A stretch of DNA of 64,000 nucleotides, taken from positions 1 to 64,000 of the forward strand of contig NW_027331249.1 in the NCBI RefSeq assembly GCF_022965805.1. Reading direction: 5' to 3'. How positions within the stretch are numbered: position 1 is the first letter of the stretch; each line of letters opens with the position of its first letter. The notes below the pieces were generated by a model, which saw only the letters and a list, made by a program, of their open reading frames with translations, was not told the origin of the DNA and did not search any database. The translations under genes and the position numbers were made by a program. Of this stretch, positions 47,161 through 59,583 are shown piece after piece. Origin of the DNA: Primulina eburnea. Taxonomy: Eukaryota > Streptophyta > Magnoliopsida > Lamiales > Gesneriaceae.

Positions 47161-48814
47161 CTTCACTTCTGAATTCTTTGAACCTTTCAAAGGCTTCAGA
47201 CTTGTATTTCATCAAATACACATACCCATACCTCGAAAAGTTATCGGTAAAGGTGATGAAGTAGGCATGTCCGTGCTTAGTGGTGATACTAAGCGGACCG
47301 CACACATCGGTATGGATCAAATCCAATAACCTTTTGGCTCGCTCCGCATGGCCCTTAAAGGGAATTTTGGTCATCTTTCCTTTTCGACAGGATTCACAAG
47401 TCGTGAGAGCATTAATATCGGACATATCAAACATGCCAACTCCCACTAACTTGTTCATCCTTCTTAGGGAAATATGTCCTAATCGAGCATGCCATAATTG
47501 TGCCGAATTTAGAGTATCTTGTTTGCGTTTATTCGTTGTTGTTATTGCTTGGACATTGTTAAGTGGGATATCTTTCAATTTTAAGGTGTAGAGATTGTTT
47601 TCTAGTTCTCCGGTACCAACTAAACATTCATTCTTGTAAATATTGCAAACACCTTTGCCAAATAAACAAGAAAATCCATCAATATCAAGCATAGGAATGG
47701 AAATAATGTTTTTGATCAAGTCTTGTACGAACAAAACATCTCTTAATACAAACTTAAAATCATTGTTCAAAATTAAACAAACATCTCCTATGGCCTTGGC
47801 AGGAACTCTTGCTCCATTGCCCATTCTCAAGAAGGTCTCACCCTTTCGGAGCCTTCTACTTCTTCCCATCACCTGCAAATCATTACAGAGATGTGAGCCA
47901 CAGCCGGTATCCAATACCCAAGAAGTAGAGTTAATCGAGATATTTACTTCAATATAGAACATACCTTTGCGAGAACCCTTCTGCGCAAGATATTCCCTGC
48001 AGTTACGCCTCCAATGTCCAGGCTTCTTGCAGTGATGACAGATGTCAACTGTCTTCTCAGCCTTCACTGGTGTGGCTGCCACTACGGGACTCGGAGTCTG
48101 CCTCTTCAAGGGCACGCTCTTCTTGGGGCGCTGGAAAGAACGCTTCTTTCCCTTCACATGTGGACCGGTCTTCGTTCCAGATGAAGAGCCCACATAAAGA
48201 ACCGGCTTCTCCTTTTTGATTGTGGACTCAAAGGTCACAAGCATGTTCACCAACTCTTCAAGGCTTGGCTCAAGCTTGTTCATATTGAAATTCACCACAA
48301 AAGGATCGAACGAGCTCGGCAGTGACAACAGCAGCACGTCGGTGGTCAACTCCGAAGGCAAGATCAAATCCATGCCAACGAGTTTATCCACGAGCCCAAT
48401 CAACTTTAGGCCATGCTCATGGACCGAAGCCCCATCTCGCATGCGTAAAGTGATGAGCTCCTTGACTGTGGCATGCCTTAGAGGCCGAGTCTGCTCAACA
48501 AAGAGCTCCTTCAGGTGCATATGAATGTCAGCAGCATTCTTAGCATCCTCGAATCGCCTCTGCAGCTCATCGTTCATCGAAGCCTGCATATAACACCTCG
48601 CCTTCAAGTCATGGTCGCACCAATCCTTGTAGGTCTGCAATTCCTCAGGAGTGCAGCTAGTCGGAGCCTCAGCAGGGGGCGACTCAGTCAGTGTGTATGC
48701 AATTTTCTCCGAGTTCAAGACAATCTTTAGATTTCTTAGCCAAGTGAAATAGTTAGGTCCGGTTAGAACGTGTTTTTCGAGAATAACGGAAAACGGGTTG
48801 CGGATTGATGACAT
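47161..48814 (-). pseudogene. gag-pol: gag-pol of copia E, 5' half (gag, protease, start of integrase)
   Basis: The start is the ATG at 48814 (MSSIRNPFSVILEKHVLTG); an earlier non-ATG start is unnecessary. It holds UBN2-type gag (residues about 15-215), zinc knuckle CHHCKKPGHWRRNC (about 266-279), protease WVLDTGCGSHLCND (about 310), gag-pre-integrase LWHARLGHISLRRM with CESCRKGK, and the start of the integrase core (DLIHTDVCGPLS, YFITFTDNFSRYGYVY). The frame stays open through the scrambled junction into LTR sequence and ends at 46943, so the last 70 or so residues are chimeric. Without the second Asp and Glu of integrase and without RT the product cannot replicate; intact Gag could still be made. 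Confidence 0.9.
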
Positions 48815-50566
48815 TGTCAAAGATTTGTACTGAAAAGTAAAACAGATAAATGTTAATGACTATTTTAAAATATTTAATAAGATATAAAGTTTGGACTTTT
48901 ACTTTATAAATTGTCGCTCCCACTGTTTTGACATTTTCACTACCCTCTAGTGAAAACGGGAAACACTTTCCTCAGAAGGTACGTAAGGTCCAATTAGCGA
49001 ATTGTGATCCCGAATAATATCAGCCAATCACAATTCCTAAAAGGTAGTTTCCAATTGCATCACCATGCAACCCTCTACGTATACTTTTGTCTCACGTTTG
49101 ATTAGGACCCAATAATATGACGTCGTTCATCTTCACGTGTCAAGCCTAACCCATCGATATTGAACCTTAATGGACGGTCGCCATGAGTTCCCTCAATAAT
49201 ATGAGCCGAAATCATGGGAGTTCCACGTAGTTCACATCACCATGTCAATGGATGTCACAGCTTTCCGGCACCCAGGGCCCCCTCAATAATATGAGCCGAG
49301 CCTCGAGTACGGGTAGCGTTCATCATGCACCCATTGTCGATGGAAGACAAGGAAATTATAAACAAATTTATAATTCTCCTTTTCGGGCTTGATATTAATT
49401 TTGAATCTTATTCAAAACGAGGGTTTTTAATTTTGAAAGGTCTCATTATTAATTTTATTTTAAAAGCTCGCCATGTTTGATCGTATGTTTGCTGGATTCA
49501 TGCAACTTTGTTATTATAATAATAATAACGTACATACTCATTATTTATAACATATCATGCATATATTATAAATAGAAAACAATACAAGGATGATCAATCG
49601 CCCCAAGTACTAATGGCTCGTGTAAGCTAAACACGGGCCTAGGTCCAATCCTAGGGTAAATGCACGGGATGCAAATGCAACTAAATTATTACATTAGCAT
49701 CCAATATTACATGTCTTCGATCTTCATAATCACCAAGGCCACCATCTTCCAATCTTGATCTTCCACTATTCTAATATTTACAATTAAATATCCATGGCAC
49801 ATAGGGATACATCTCATGGGGGTGGGAACGGGCCATAAATCAAGCCCACTTTAAATTGATAATTATTACAATCATACAACACAAATATCCTAGCATACAC
49901 CTAGCAAATTGGGCTTGGGCTTTTGATCATCCTTCATGCATAATATCACATATCATACACCATCAATTAATTATCACAATAATTAATTGATCCAATATTA
50001 TATATCTTGATCCAATCACTAACCGCCACAATTATAAATTAAATTAACAAAGTATACAAACCCCTTTGTCTACTTTCAAATTAATTTATTTATAATCGAA
50101 TTTCTTGTAAATCACAATTTACTATAAATAATTAAAGTCCAACTTCAATTATTTATTTTATGAGAAAATATATGCAACAATTGTAAATTTAAACTTAAGG
50201 GCCCAAAACTCATTTTTCACCAAAAATACTTTGGCCCATTTAAATTTCACAAATATGTTGACCATCTAATGGCCCAACAACATCAAGGCCCATGACACTT
50301 TGATTATCCAAAACACTTTTGAAAACCCTAGTCGTCATCACCGTCGCTGGAGCTCCGTCGCCGGATTCCGGCAACAAAATTTTTTTTTTATTTCAGCCCG
50401 AAGGCTGCCCCATATGCTGCTCGAAATTCTCGGGCTGCCCGAAAATTATTTTTTTTTTGTTTGAAATTTTCGGTTTTGATGTATCCTTTGCAAAAATATT
50501 TTCAAGCAGTTAGAAATCGATCTCAACATAATATTACGTAAATATTACACAAAAACCGTAACCTTA
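48815..50566 (-). other. Leader of copia E (1.75 kb)
   Basis: It is noncoding and AT-rich. It includes the block 49180-49330 with two TCATATTATTGAGG-type boxes and GCCGGAAAGCTGTGAC (minus sense), which is conserved with the copia G leader. Another shared block near 49590-49760 contains GAAGACATGTAA. Homopolymer T tracts lie at 50382 and 50448. Confidence 0.75.
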
Positions 50567-50578
50567 GCTCTGATACCA
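50567..50578 (-). other. Primer binding site, copia E
   Basis: GCTCTGATACCA on the plus strand, two bases from the LTR. Confidence 0.92.
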
Positions 50579-50580
50579 CT

Positions 50581-52646
50581 TGAAAGCGGACCGGTTACGG
50601 TGGCCGGAAGCGCAACGGAAGTCAAAAATTTTAATTTTATGTTTAAAATTTCGGCCACCCTAGGTTTTGTGCAATATTTACAAAATAACACCATACATAG
50701 GATGTTTAAGAGATTTTACCTATCAACCTCTTGAGGTTGATGTAAGGCTCCAACTTTGTTGTGAACAACAAAGCTCTTGAAGGTTGACAAGTCTACAAGC
50801 TCTTCCTCCAACTCCAAAATAAAGCCCACCACTAGCAAGGTAAAACCCCTCTTGATTTGCACTAGAAAATCAAGAGGATTTTTCAATGAGAATGATTTTG
50901 TATCTCCAAAAATGAAGAACAAAAGAAGAAAAATATGGAGAGAATGAGAGATGGATTTTCGGCCAAGTGAGAGGGTGAGAATGAGAGAGTGAAGTCTAGT
51001 CTTGGGTGTGGGAAAAGTTGGGAGAAAAAATTGCATGCCATGCAATATTTTAATCAAAAGTAATCCACACCCTTTCACCTCCCAAGCATGCAAACCCTAG
51101 CATGTTTTATATTATATGGTTTTTAACACATTAAAAACCATGGACTAAATTTTAATTATCTCGAACACATTTGAGATTAATTAAATATTACTTGAAATTA
51201 CCCAAGTCCCACTAGTTAAATAATTATTTTTAATTGAGTTCTACAAGACTCAATATTATATAATTAATTCAACACTTGAATTAATTTAATTATTTGGACT
51301 CTACCAGGTCCACTAGTGTTTTAATTAATTCAACACTTGAATTAATTTAATTTAGTCCACAATAATGTCTATGAAAATCACAATTTTCAAATACATTATT
51401 CACTTGGCCAAATTTTAATCTAGGAACACTTCCATAAATTAAAATTTATATTTCTCTCATAGAAGTCATACTTCTATTTTTCTTTACGCTTAGAAACACA
51501 TTTATAAGCCGTTCAACACATTGAACTATTTTACTTCTCATCGGGATTTACAAAGCTAGTACTTGTGTGGCCCTCAATGGTTCATTGATACAACTAGCCG
51601 TGGGTTCACATCTCTATGTGATTCGGACTAAACATGTCCTTATTCGAGCATACCCCAATTGCTCCATTCTTACTTATCAACTCCTTGATAGTAAGAACGT
51701 CAGAACTTCAAGTCTGATAGTACCCAACCAATCACGTTAAACGCCTAGCAGCATCGCTTACGTGATTCCCTAGGTATCACATGATAGTGCCTGCAAGAAC
51801 CATTCAATTATGGTTAGCGTACAGTACGGTCCCTTCAACTCATATATCCCGACCGATTCGACAACTATTGGTCTATCAAGAGTTGTCAATGAATCGATAC
51901 TATGTGTCATATTGTGGTTGCATCGATGGTGTAATCTATGAAACCCCTTTCATAATTACCACCATACTCTGATCAGAGATTTCAAACTACACGCACATGA
52001 TAAACACATAGGATATCCATACCCGTAGGTAAGCGGTGAATCCCCGGCTACAATGCATCGACTCCTATATGTTTCGCCGTAACACCCAACCTTGCCACCT
52101 GATGACTCCATAAGAGTCGGTAAACAAGTCAAAGTGAAATGCTAGCACATAGAGTCTCAATGTTGTCCCGGGTCATAAGGACTAATGGTGTACAACCATA
52201 AACTAGGGCTTTTCCACTCGATAAGTGAGAACCACTTGGAAAGTCCTTTATAGAGGGTTGTTCAGTGCACTCTACAAGGAGCACCTATCTGCATGCTCGG
52301 ACATCACAATGTCCCCTACCAATGAAACATGGTACTCACATCGCAGATACTAGTCTCTAACTCGAGCGACCTTTATCCTTCTTAGTGGCGGCTGAATCGA
52401 CTAGGAACCGTTTAGAATATACAATATTCCAAATATGAGTTTCATGATACTCATCATATGAGCATCTCATATTCTTTCTACTATTTGTATATTTAAGGAC
52501 TTTATCTATGCAACTAGCATGGGTATAAAGATAAAGATGCGCCAAATTAATAAATTCAAATATTATTAAAATAAAGATCGTTTATACAAAGAGTTTCATC
52601 GTGAACAGTCGCCCAACACTTGGCTCGACGTGCACCTACTCTAACA
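50581..52646 (-). repeat. 5' LTR of copia E (2066 bp)
   Basis: In minus sense it starts TGTTAGAGTAGGTGC, the same opening as copia G, and shares the block containing TGGTTGTACACCATTAG. AT-rich palindromes TTAATTCAACACTTGAATTA occur twice near 51261-51345. Confidence 0.92.
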
Positions 52647-53665
52647 TTTGTTTCACTGCAAGAAGTCCAGACATAAGGAATTATATGTGCCAGAAATGTT
52701 CTGGAAATGATAAGTGAATGTCCAAGTAAACTCGATTTCAACAACAAACAAAAGAAACTTAGATGATCCAGATCCCACACAAATATGGCACGCTAGACTA
52801 GATCATATTTCCTAAAGAAGGATGCAGAAGCTAGTGGGAGAAAGCATGTTTGACTTGTGAGGCATAAATTCTCTACCTACTTGTAAGTCCTGTCTAAAAG
52901 GAAAATTGGCCAAGACTCCATTCGATGGAAACGTGGAACGTGCGCATTGTCTACTGGATTTGATCCACATAGACGTTTGTGACTCGCTAAATGTTAGCAC
53001 AAGATATGGGCAATCCTACTTCATTACCTTTACTGATGACCATTCGAGGTATTGGTATGTTTATATGATGAAACACAAATCTGAAGCATTTGAAAGGTTC
53101 AAAGAATTCAGATCTGAAGTAGAAAACAGCTAGGAAGAAGTATTAAGGCATTTCGATCTGATCGAAGTAGAGAATACTTGAGTGCTGAATTTTTTGGGTT
53201 ATCTAAAAGAGAATGTGATTCTCACAGTGGACTCCACCAGCAACACCATAATTGAACGGTGTTTCTGAACATTGTAAGCGAACCTTGTTGGACATGGTTC
53301 GATCAATGATGAGATTCACTGAATTGCCTACATTGTTTTGGGGCTTTGCGCTTGAAACTTCGGCAATGTTGTTGAATAATGTCTATACTAAAGCAGTGGA
53401 TAAAACATCATATAAGATATGGATGGGAAAAATTCCCAAATATTCTTACATGAGAATATGGAGATATCTTGCTTACGTGAAGCAGACAGTGGGAGACAAA
53501 TTGGATAGTAGATCCACTTTATGCTACTTTGTAGGATATCCAAAGAATTCTGTTGAATATTATTTCTATCTTCCTAATGAAGCAAAATTGTTTGTTTCAA
53601 GAAATGCCACCTTTATGGAAAGGGAATTTCTATTAGATAGAAAAAGGCAAGATGATAGAACTTGA
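52647..53665 (+). pseudogene. copia G: gag end, pre-integrase and integrase, decayed
   Basis: After E, a degraded zinc knuckle continues directly. The protease is missing: within about 130 bp the sequence reaches IWHARLDHIS (near 52786) of the pre-integrase domain. Integrase follows: CKSCLKGKLAKTP, DLIHIDVCDSLN (first catalytic Asp), YFITFTDDHSRYWYVY (near 53020), stops around 53131 and 53179, then GVSEHCKRTLLDMVRSMM (near 53255), where the third catalytic residue lies, and the C-terminal WRYLAYVKQTVGDKLD. Several stops and frameshifts occur. Confidence 0.88.
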
Positions 53666-55407
53666 AGAAATTCAAGATACTCCCTCAACTATAGTAGTTG
53701 AACCTAATCTCCAACAACCAGTAGTTGAAGTACAAGCTCCTAGGAGGTTTGATAGGGTTATTAGACCACCTGCTAGATATACGCTTCTTCATGAACAAGA
53801 CCATGATGAGTCTTGTGTTGGATATGATCCAACGAACTTTAAGGAAGCAATATCTGATTCTGATTCAACCAAATGGCTTGAATCCATACAGTCAAAAATG
53901 GACTCTATGTATTCGAACCAAGTCTGGACATTGGTGGATCAACCTGAGGGAATCGTTCCCATAGGGTGCAAATGGATCTACAAAAGAAAGCTTGGGACGA
54001 ATGGGAAAGTAGTGACCTTCAAAGCAAGGCTGGTTGCGAAAGATTATACTCAAAGGCAAGGAGTTGACTATGAGGAAATTTTTCACCAGTTGCTATGTTT
54101 AAGTCCATTAGAATACTACTAGCCATAGCAGCATGGTATGACTATGAGATATGGCAAATGGATGTAAAGACTGCATTCCTCAATGGAGACATCAAAGAAG
54201 AAATTTATATGTCTCAACCTGAGGGATACACATCAGTAGGAAGTGAGCATAAGGTATGCAAACTTCAGAGATCAATATATGATCTCAAGCAGGCATCAAG
54301 GGGTTGGAACCTCAGATTTGATAGCACTATCAAAGGGTTTGATTTTGCTAAGAATCCTGAGGAACCGTGTGTGTACAAGAAAATTAATGAGAGTGTAGTG
54401 ACATTCCTAATACTTTATGTTGATGACATCCTGCTCATTGGTAATGATGTAGGATTACTGCAATCAACTAAAGTATGGTTAGCAAGTAAATTCTCCATGA
54501 AAGACATGGGTGAAACATCCTACGTATTGGAAATACAAATCTATAGAGATAGATCAAAGAGGATGCTCGGACTCACCCAAGCCACCTATATCGATACCAT
54601 TATTAAACGATTCTCTATGGAAGAGTCCAAGAGAAGATACTTACCAATGTGTCATGGTATTACTCTATCTAAACCTATGTGTCCCAAAATTGATGAAGAG
54701 ATAGAGATGATGACACGTATTCCATATGCGTCAGCCATTGGTAGTATCATGTATGGTGTGATATTGACACGTCCTGATGTTGTTTGCGCTCTGAGTGTTA
54801 CAAGCAGATATCAGGCAAACCCTGATCCAATGCATTGGAAGGACGTGAAAGATATTCTTAAGTACTTGAGAAGGACTAAGAAAATGTTCATGGTCTATGA
54901 GGGTGGAGAATTTAAATTGGAAGGTTACATGGATTCTAGCTTCCAATGTGACGTAGATGATTCGAAATCGACCTCTGGTTTTGTATTCATGCTATATGGT
55001 GCGGCTGTCTCTTGGAAAGGTTCCAAGCAAGGCACCGTTGCGGATTCCACCACTGAAGCTAAATACATTGCTGCATCTGATGCAGCCCAAGAGGTAGTTT
55101 GGATGAGGAATGGTCCAAGAGTTGGGCGTTATTCCTAATGGAGTTGATCCAGTCCCGTTGTACTGGGACAACACTGGTGCCGTTGCGCAAGCAAAAGAAC
55201 AAAGGTCTCATCAGCGATCCAAACATGTACTAAAGAAGTTCCACATCATACGGGAGATGGTGGGAAGAGGAGACATATCAGTTGAAAGAGTCCCCTCTGC
55301 AGATAATGTTGCTGATCCACTTATAAAGCTCTTGCCAGGACCATTGTTTGAAAAGCATCGCGAAGCAATGGGATCAAGGGTAGTTGGCTCTAGGGCAAGT
55401 GGGAGAT
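53652..55407 (+). pseudogene. copia G: reverse transcriptase and RNase H, frameshifted
   Basis: RT begins around 53860 (WLESIQSKMDSMYSNQVWTL, GCKWIYKRKLGTNG, FKARLVAKDYTQRQGVDY). A frameshift near 54095 is followed by MDVKTAFLNGDIKEEIYM and the catalytic LILYVDDILLIGND (YVDD at 54416-54427). RNase H has EGYMDSSFQCDVDDSKS and TTEAKYIAASDAAQE. A second frameshift near 55115 precedes YWDNTGAVAQAKEQRSH and the end of RNase H, RVPSADNVADPL. The catalytic motifs remain recognisable, but two frameshifts prevent a product. Confidence 0.92.
55394..55407 (+). other. Polypurine tract, copia G
   Basis: GGCAAGTGGGAGAT, purine-rich, next to the LTR start TGTTAGAGTAG. Confidence 0.75.
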
Positions 55408-56946
55408 TGTTAGAGTAGATGTCCTGCAAGCCAACGGTTGGCTAGGGAATTTATTGACTCAAGTGAAATAAACAATCTTTATTTTAATATAATTTAACTT
55501 CATATGGTCTTGTTATACTTTATCTGTATACAAATGCAATCAGCATAGATAAAGTCCTTGATTATGCTTTAGTACAAATGAATCGTAATTCGATGTTGAA
55601 ACTCATTTGTAAGCACTGCATATTCTAAATTCGTTCCTAGTCGATTCAGCCGCCTAAAACGTGGATAAAGGTTGCTTGAGCTCGAGACTAGCATATGTGA
55701 TGTTGTGTACTGCATTTCTTGGTAAGGGCGTGGAGATGTCCAAACATGCAGATGAGTAGTCATATGATGATTATACCGAACAACCCTCCTTCAGACTTTC
55801 CAAGTGGTTATCATTCATCTAGAGGATAAGTCCGTGGTTATGATTGTACACCATTAGTCCTTACGACCTGGGACAACACCGAGGCTCTATATGCTAGGGC
55901 TGTGCTTTGACTCGTTTACCGGCTCCAGGAGAGTCATCAGGTGACGAGATTGGGTACAGTTGCGACACATATAAGAGCCAATGCATTGTATTCGGGGATT
56001 CACCGCTCACCTACGGTTGTGGATATCCTATGTGATCTTATGAAATAATAGTGCATGGAATCTCTGGCCAGAGTACGAGGTGTACGTTGGAGAAGGAGTT
56101 CTCCAATAGTACACGCGATGCCACTATTATAGTTATCACATAGTTGTCGAATTAATATGCAACCCTCGATGAACCAATGGTTGCATATTCAATCGGGATA
56201 TATGAGATGAAGGGACCGTACTGTACGTTAATCATAATCGACTGGTTCTTGCAGGCACTATCAGTGATACCTAGGGGATCATGGGGCGATGCTGCTAGAT
56301 GCTCTTACCATGATCTGATGGGGTGCAATCAGAAATGAGTTCTGACATTCTTGATCAATGTGTTGATGAAAAGAATGGGGCTAACTAGGGTAAGCCCGAA
56401 TAAAGGATTATGTCCTGAATCACAAAGAGTTGTGAACCCACGGCTAGCTGTATCCCTAAACCATTGAGGGTCACACAAGCACTGGATCGTTTGTTCCTGT
56501 TGAGAGAATAAATTCAAGAAGTTGAATTTAAATTATGATATAGTAAATTCAAGTAGTTGAATTTATGATAATTAAATTTTGAGAAAATAAATTCAAGGAG
56601 TTGAATTTATGAGATAGAAAATTCAAGAAGTTGAATTTATGAATTTATAAAATTTGGAGAGAATAAATTCAAGGAGTTGAATTTATAAAATTTGAGAATT
56701 TAATTTATTAAACTCAATAGTTGAGTTTATTAAATTTTGGAGGTGATAAATTCAAGGAGTTGAATTTATAATTTAAATATTAAATTCAAATGTTGAAATT
56801 TTAAGGGATTTAAATTAAATGTAATGTGTATATGTATAATGGGCTTGTAGGAGTACAAGACCAACATACATATTACTAAAGTTCTTAATTGAACTTTAAA
56901 AGATTAATTAATTAATTAATTAATTAATCAAACTAGTTGAACTATC

Positions 56947-56981
<35 letters not shown>

Positions 56982-57617
56982 TTAGGCTTAGGGTTACATA
57001 AAATTGATTCATAATTTTTGGAAAACCCTAGCCTCCATCCTTGTGATCTTCGAAAATCACAACTTTATTCATAAAAATATTTAGTTTACTTAATTAATGA
57101 GATTAATTAAGTAAATCATGATTAAAGAAATAAAAAGGATTTCTTTATTCCACTTTGAATATGATTTTCGAGACATTCTCTCCAAGATTTTAGAAAAAGG
57201 TTTCGGCCATTCCTAAAAGGTGCTCTCGAAATTTCTTCTCAAAACAAGAAAAATTCGGCTTATTGTGTTGAGTCGATTTCTTCTTCGTGTTCTCTCTCTA
57301 CGCAAAATATCTTCCAATATTTCTAGTGCAATTTGGAAGAGGATCAAACAATTCAGTCGTGGACCTAATTAGACGAAACGAAAGGAGTCTCTTGAAGAAA
57401 GTTCGTAGAGATTCATCAAGAGCCAGATATGTTATATCAGATCGGTTGGTGTCCAGTGTTTAATTCACCAAAGGTATAACGATTCTAACACCCTATGAAT
57501 GTTTTTTTTATTTAAATCATACGAGCGCCCTGAGCAAAACATATTTTGATTGTCAAAATAAATAAAAATTTTAAAACTTCCGCTGCGTTTGGGCGTGTAG
57601 AAAACCCGGATCCAACA
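55408..57617 (+). repeat. 3' LTR of copia G (2210 bp), uninterrupted
   Basis: It carries the empty sites for both the solo LTR and Element B. AT-rich palindromes lie at 56506-56808 and the AT dinucleotide run at 56950-56978. It ends TCCAACA, followed by TGAAT. Confidence 0.94.
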
Positions 57618-58940
57618 TGAATATACTCGACATGTCATTTTCCCGTATGCAACGCATGTTCCCCAATCACACTCAACATGTCGTTTCATATGCAACCAAC
57701 ACATATACTCATATATTTTATCAATGATGATTTCACAACAATACGCCTCACTAGCGATTAATTCATAAAAGGAACATAACATGAACAATTTAATCTCCTT
57801 AAAAATATATTCATCATGGACATAGAAATTTTTATATTCACTCATCATCTTTCCAAAGTCATCATCAAACAAGTATGAATCATGCAAGTAAAACACGCTA
57901 GATGTAATATCCATGTAATCATTTAACTCATCACATGAATTTAATTCTAGTGCATACAATTCATTGTCATGACAAAAACACATCAAATTGATGTTCTCTG
58001 AGCACTCCAAATCAATAAAATTCGAATTTAATTCACACAATATATAACTATTTTCAATTATATGACACTTTGGCAAAATTATCAAATCACAATCATGCTT
58101 ACTAAATGTAACACTTTCAACCCGTTCTACAAAATCTTGAAAACAAGACAACACAAAATTACGGTAAGGAAGCAAATCATACCTCATCGTTGTTGTATTG
58201 ACAACTAACCTTACCTCATCTCGAATGCTCTTGACTTCATATGGATCATCCCATTGCAATCTCACACCATCAACAATTGTTTTCCTCTTCATCATGTCAT
58301 CACAATAATCCTGCAAAGAAGAATTAACATCGCTCGGGATTGAACCGGCTATATCATCACAATGACAATAAACCACTTTGTACAAAGGTACTTTAAGGGG
58401 TTTATTCAAAAATACATAAGTCTCAACCTCACTCTTTTTGGCCTTTAATATATTTTTCTTTTCTTTTTCTTTGGCCTCTTGTTCTCTCTCATTTTCTTTA
58501 ATATCATATTTTTCATCTTTTTTCCTTTTCATGGCCATCTCACTCTTCTGTTCTCTCTTTCTTTCGGCCATTTTAATTTCTTTTTCACTCACTTCAAGAA
58601 TAAATTTTAATTGATCCTCAAGAACATTTGGATTAAATTGAACCAATAAAACATTTTGTTCCTCAAGAAATTTATCCACAACAATTTTTCTTTGCCCATT
58701 TTCCTTCTCCATAGTACACAAAATAGGTATTTCTCCTCCACCTAATGATTCAGCTTCCAATGTACATCGTTCAACAACATTCATCTCACTAACTAGTGGA
58801 ATAACATCATCTTCAACTCTATTAATCACCACCTCAAATTCATGTTCAAATTCACCAACAATCTCAACTTCAGATACAGGTTCAACAACAACCTCTACAT
58901 CCACTTGAGATTCAATCTCAACCGCAACATCAACCTCCAT
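57618..58940 (-). pseudogene. Long ORF of Element C, cut by copia G (441 codons remain)
   Basis: I do not recognise a named family. From the ATG at 58940 (MEVDVAVEIESQVDVEV) the first 170 residues are acidic, then strongly charged with Lys/Glu runs (residues about 125-175) likely to be helical. Then comes a motif shared with Element B: NKPLKVPLYKVVY, IAGSIPSDV and LQDYCDDM (about 180-220). The rest is rich in Cys, Tyr and Asp with no enzyme motif I can name. The frame is open upstream of the ATG too, toward the knuckle-like motif at about 59020. In the copy as found, the reading frame runs 50 codons into the copia G LTR, which is not part of the gene. Confidence 0.6.
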
Positions 58941-59039
58941 TTGAGATTTAAGCTCAACTGGCGATTTTACTACAGTAACTTCCTCACGTCGACATTGACT
59001 GATATCATGCCCGACTTCTAGACACCAACAATGTATAAT

Positions 59040-59583
59040 ATCACAAGTACTAGAATTTGAGTTTTTAAATGTACCTTGATATTAATATTTGCTAGCTTCA
59101 CGTCTCGATTCCTTCTTTGGCGTAGCAATGATTTTCTCTCCCAAGCTCCTCCGCCAAGTGGATGTCAAAGACTCCCTATCCACATAACGTTCACTTCTTC
59201 TGCCCACTCTTCTATTCTCCTCACATCGCCTATCATCACCATGATCCACGTGCAAAGCTCTATCCCCACAAAATCTACAAACTCGTCTATTCCCATCATG
59301 TTTCCTATCATACTTTTTTCTCTCCTTCACTCCGCCTATACCTTTCACGTAGAGGCTTAAACTCCTTCTCCAATATTCTATCCTCATATTCGCATCTACC
59401 CGCATTTTTAGATTTAAACCTACTCCCACTAGCACTACCCTCAAGTCTATCAAACCTCTCACGTAAATGCTCCATTTGGGTCCTCATTATCCTACTAAAA
59501 TGATCGAACAATGCCTCCATCTGGACCTTAGAAAGTCCTTGGTTCGTGTCATCTCCTACCTCCTCCAATTTTCTTTCAAACAT
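59040..59583 (-). pseudogene. gag-like N-terminus of Element C, frameshifted
   Basis: MFERKLEEVGDDTNQG starts at 59583. Helical EALFDHFSRIMRTQMEHLRE resembles the Element B protein. The frame shifts near 59320, continues as CRFCGDRALHVDHGDDRRC and stops near 59083. The text after it, YQGTFKNSNSSTCDI and CWCLEVGHDISQC, aligns with YQGTSKISKISTCDI and the zinc knuckle of B, but here the first knuckle Cys is displaced by one position. It is a degraded Gag-like region. Confidence 0.65.

Larger units (their letters stand above)
46641..52646 (-). mobile_element. Copia E: truncated Ty1/copia element, relative of copia G
   Basis: Its ends TGAAAGCGG and CTCTAACA (plus strand) are flanked by TTTGT at 46636-46640 and 52647-52651. 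The full LTR is at 50581-52646; the other is cut to about 430 bp. Minus orientation is shown by the primer site at 50567-50578. RT, RNase H and the polypurine tract are gone: the integrase joins the 3' LTR through a scrambled junction. LTR and leader are related to those of copia G. Confidence 0.92.
12910..57617 (+). mobile_element. Copia G: old Ty1/copia retrotransposon, carrier of four further insertions
   Basis: The 5' LTR starts TGTTAGAGTAGATG at 12910 and ends TCCAACA at 27137; the 3' LTR is 55408-57617. The duplication TGAAT lies at 12905-12909 and 57618-57622. The integrase-before-RT order and the YVDD box define Ty1/copia. Stripped of insertions it has 5' LTR (three pieces), primer site, 1.5-kb leader, gag fragments (46054-46635 and 52647 onward), integrase, RT, RNase H, polypurine tract and LTR. 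Part of the leader, the gag N-terminus and the protease are missing, so the copy is dead. Confidence 0.93.

Noticed and set aside
57465..57617. Last 50 codons of the long minus-strand frame beginning at 58940
   Set aside because: They lie in the 3' LTR of copia G; the Element C ORF is cut at 57618.
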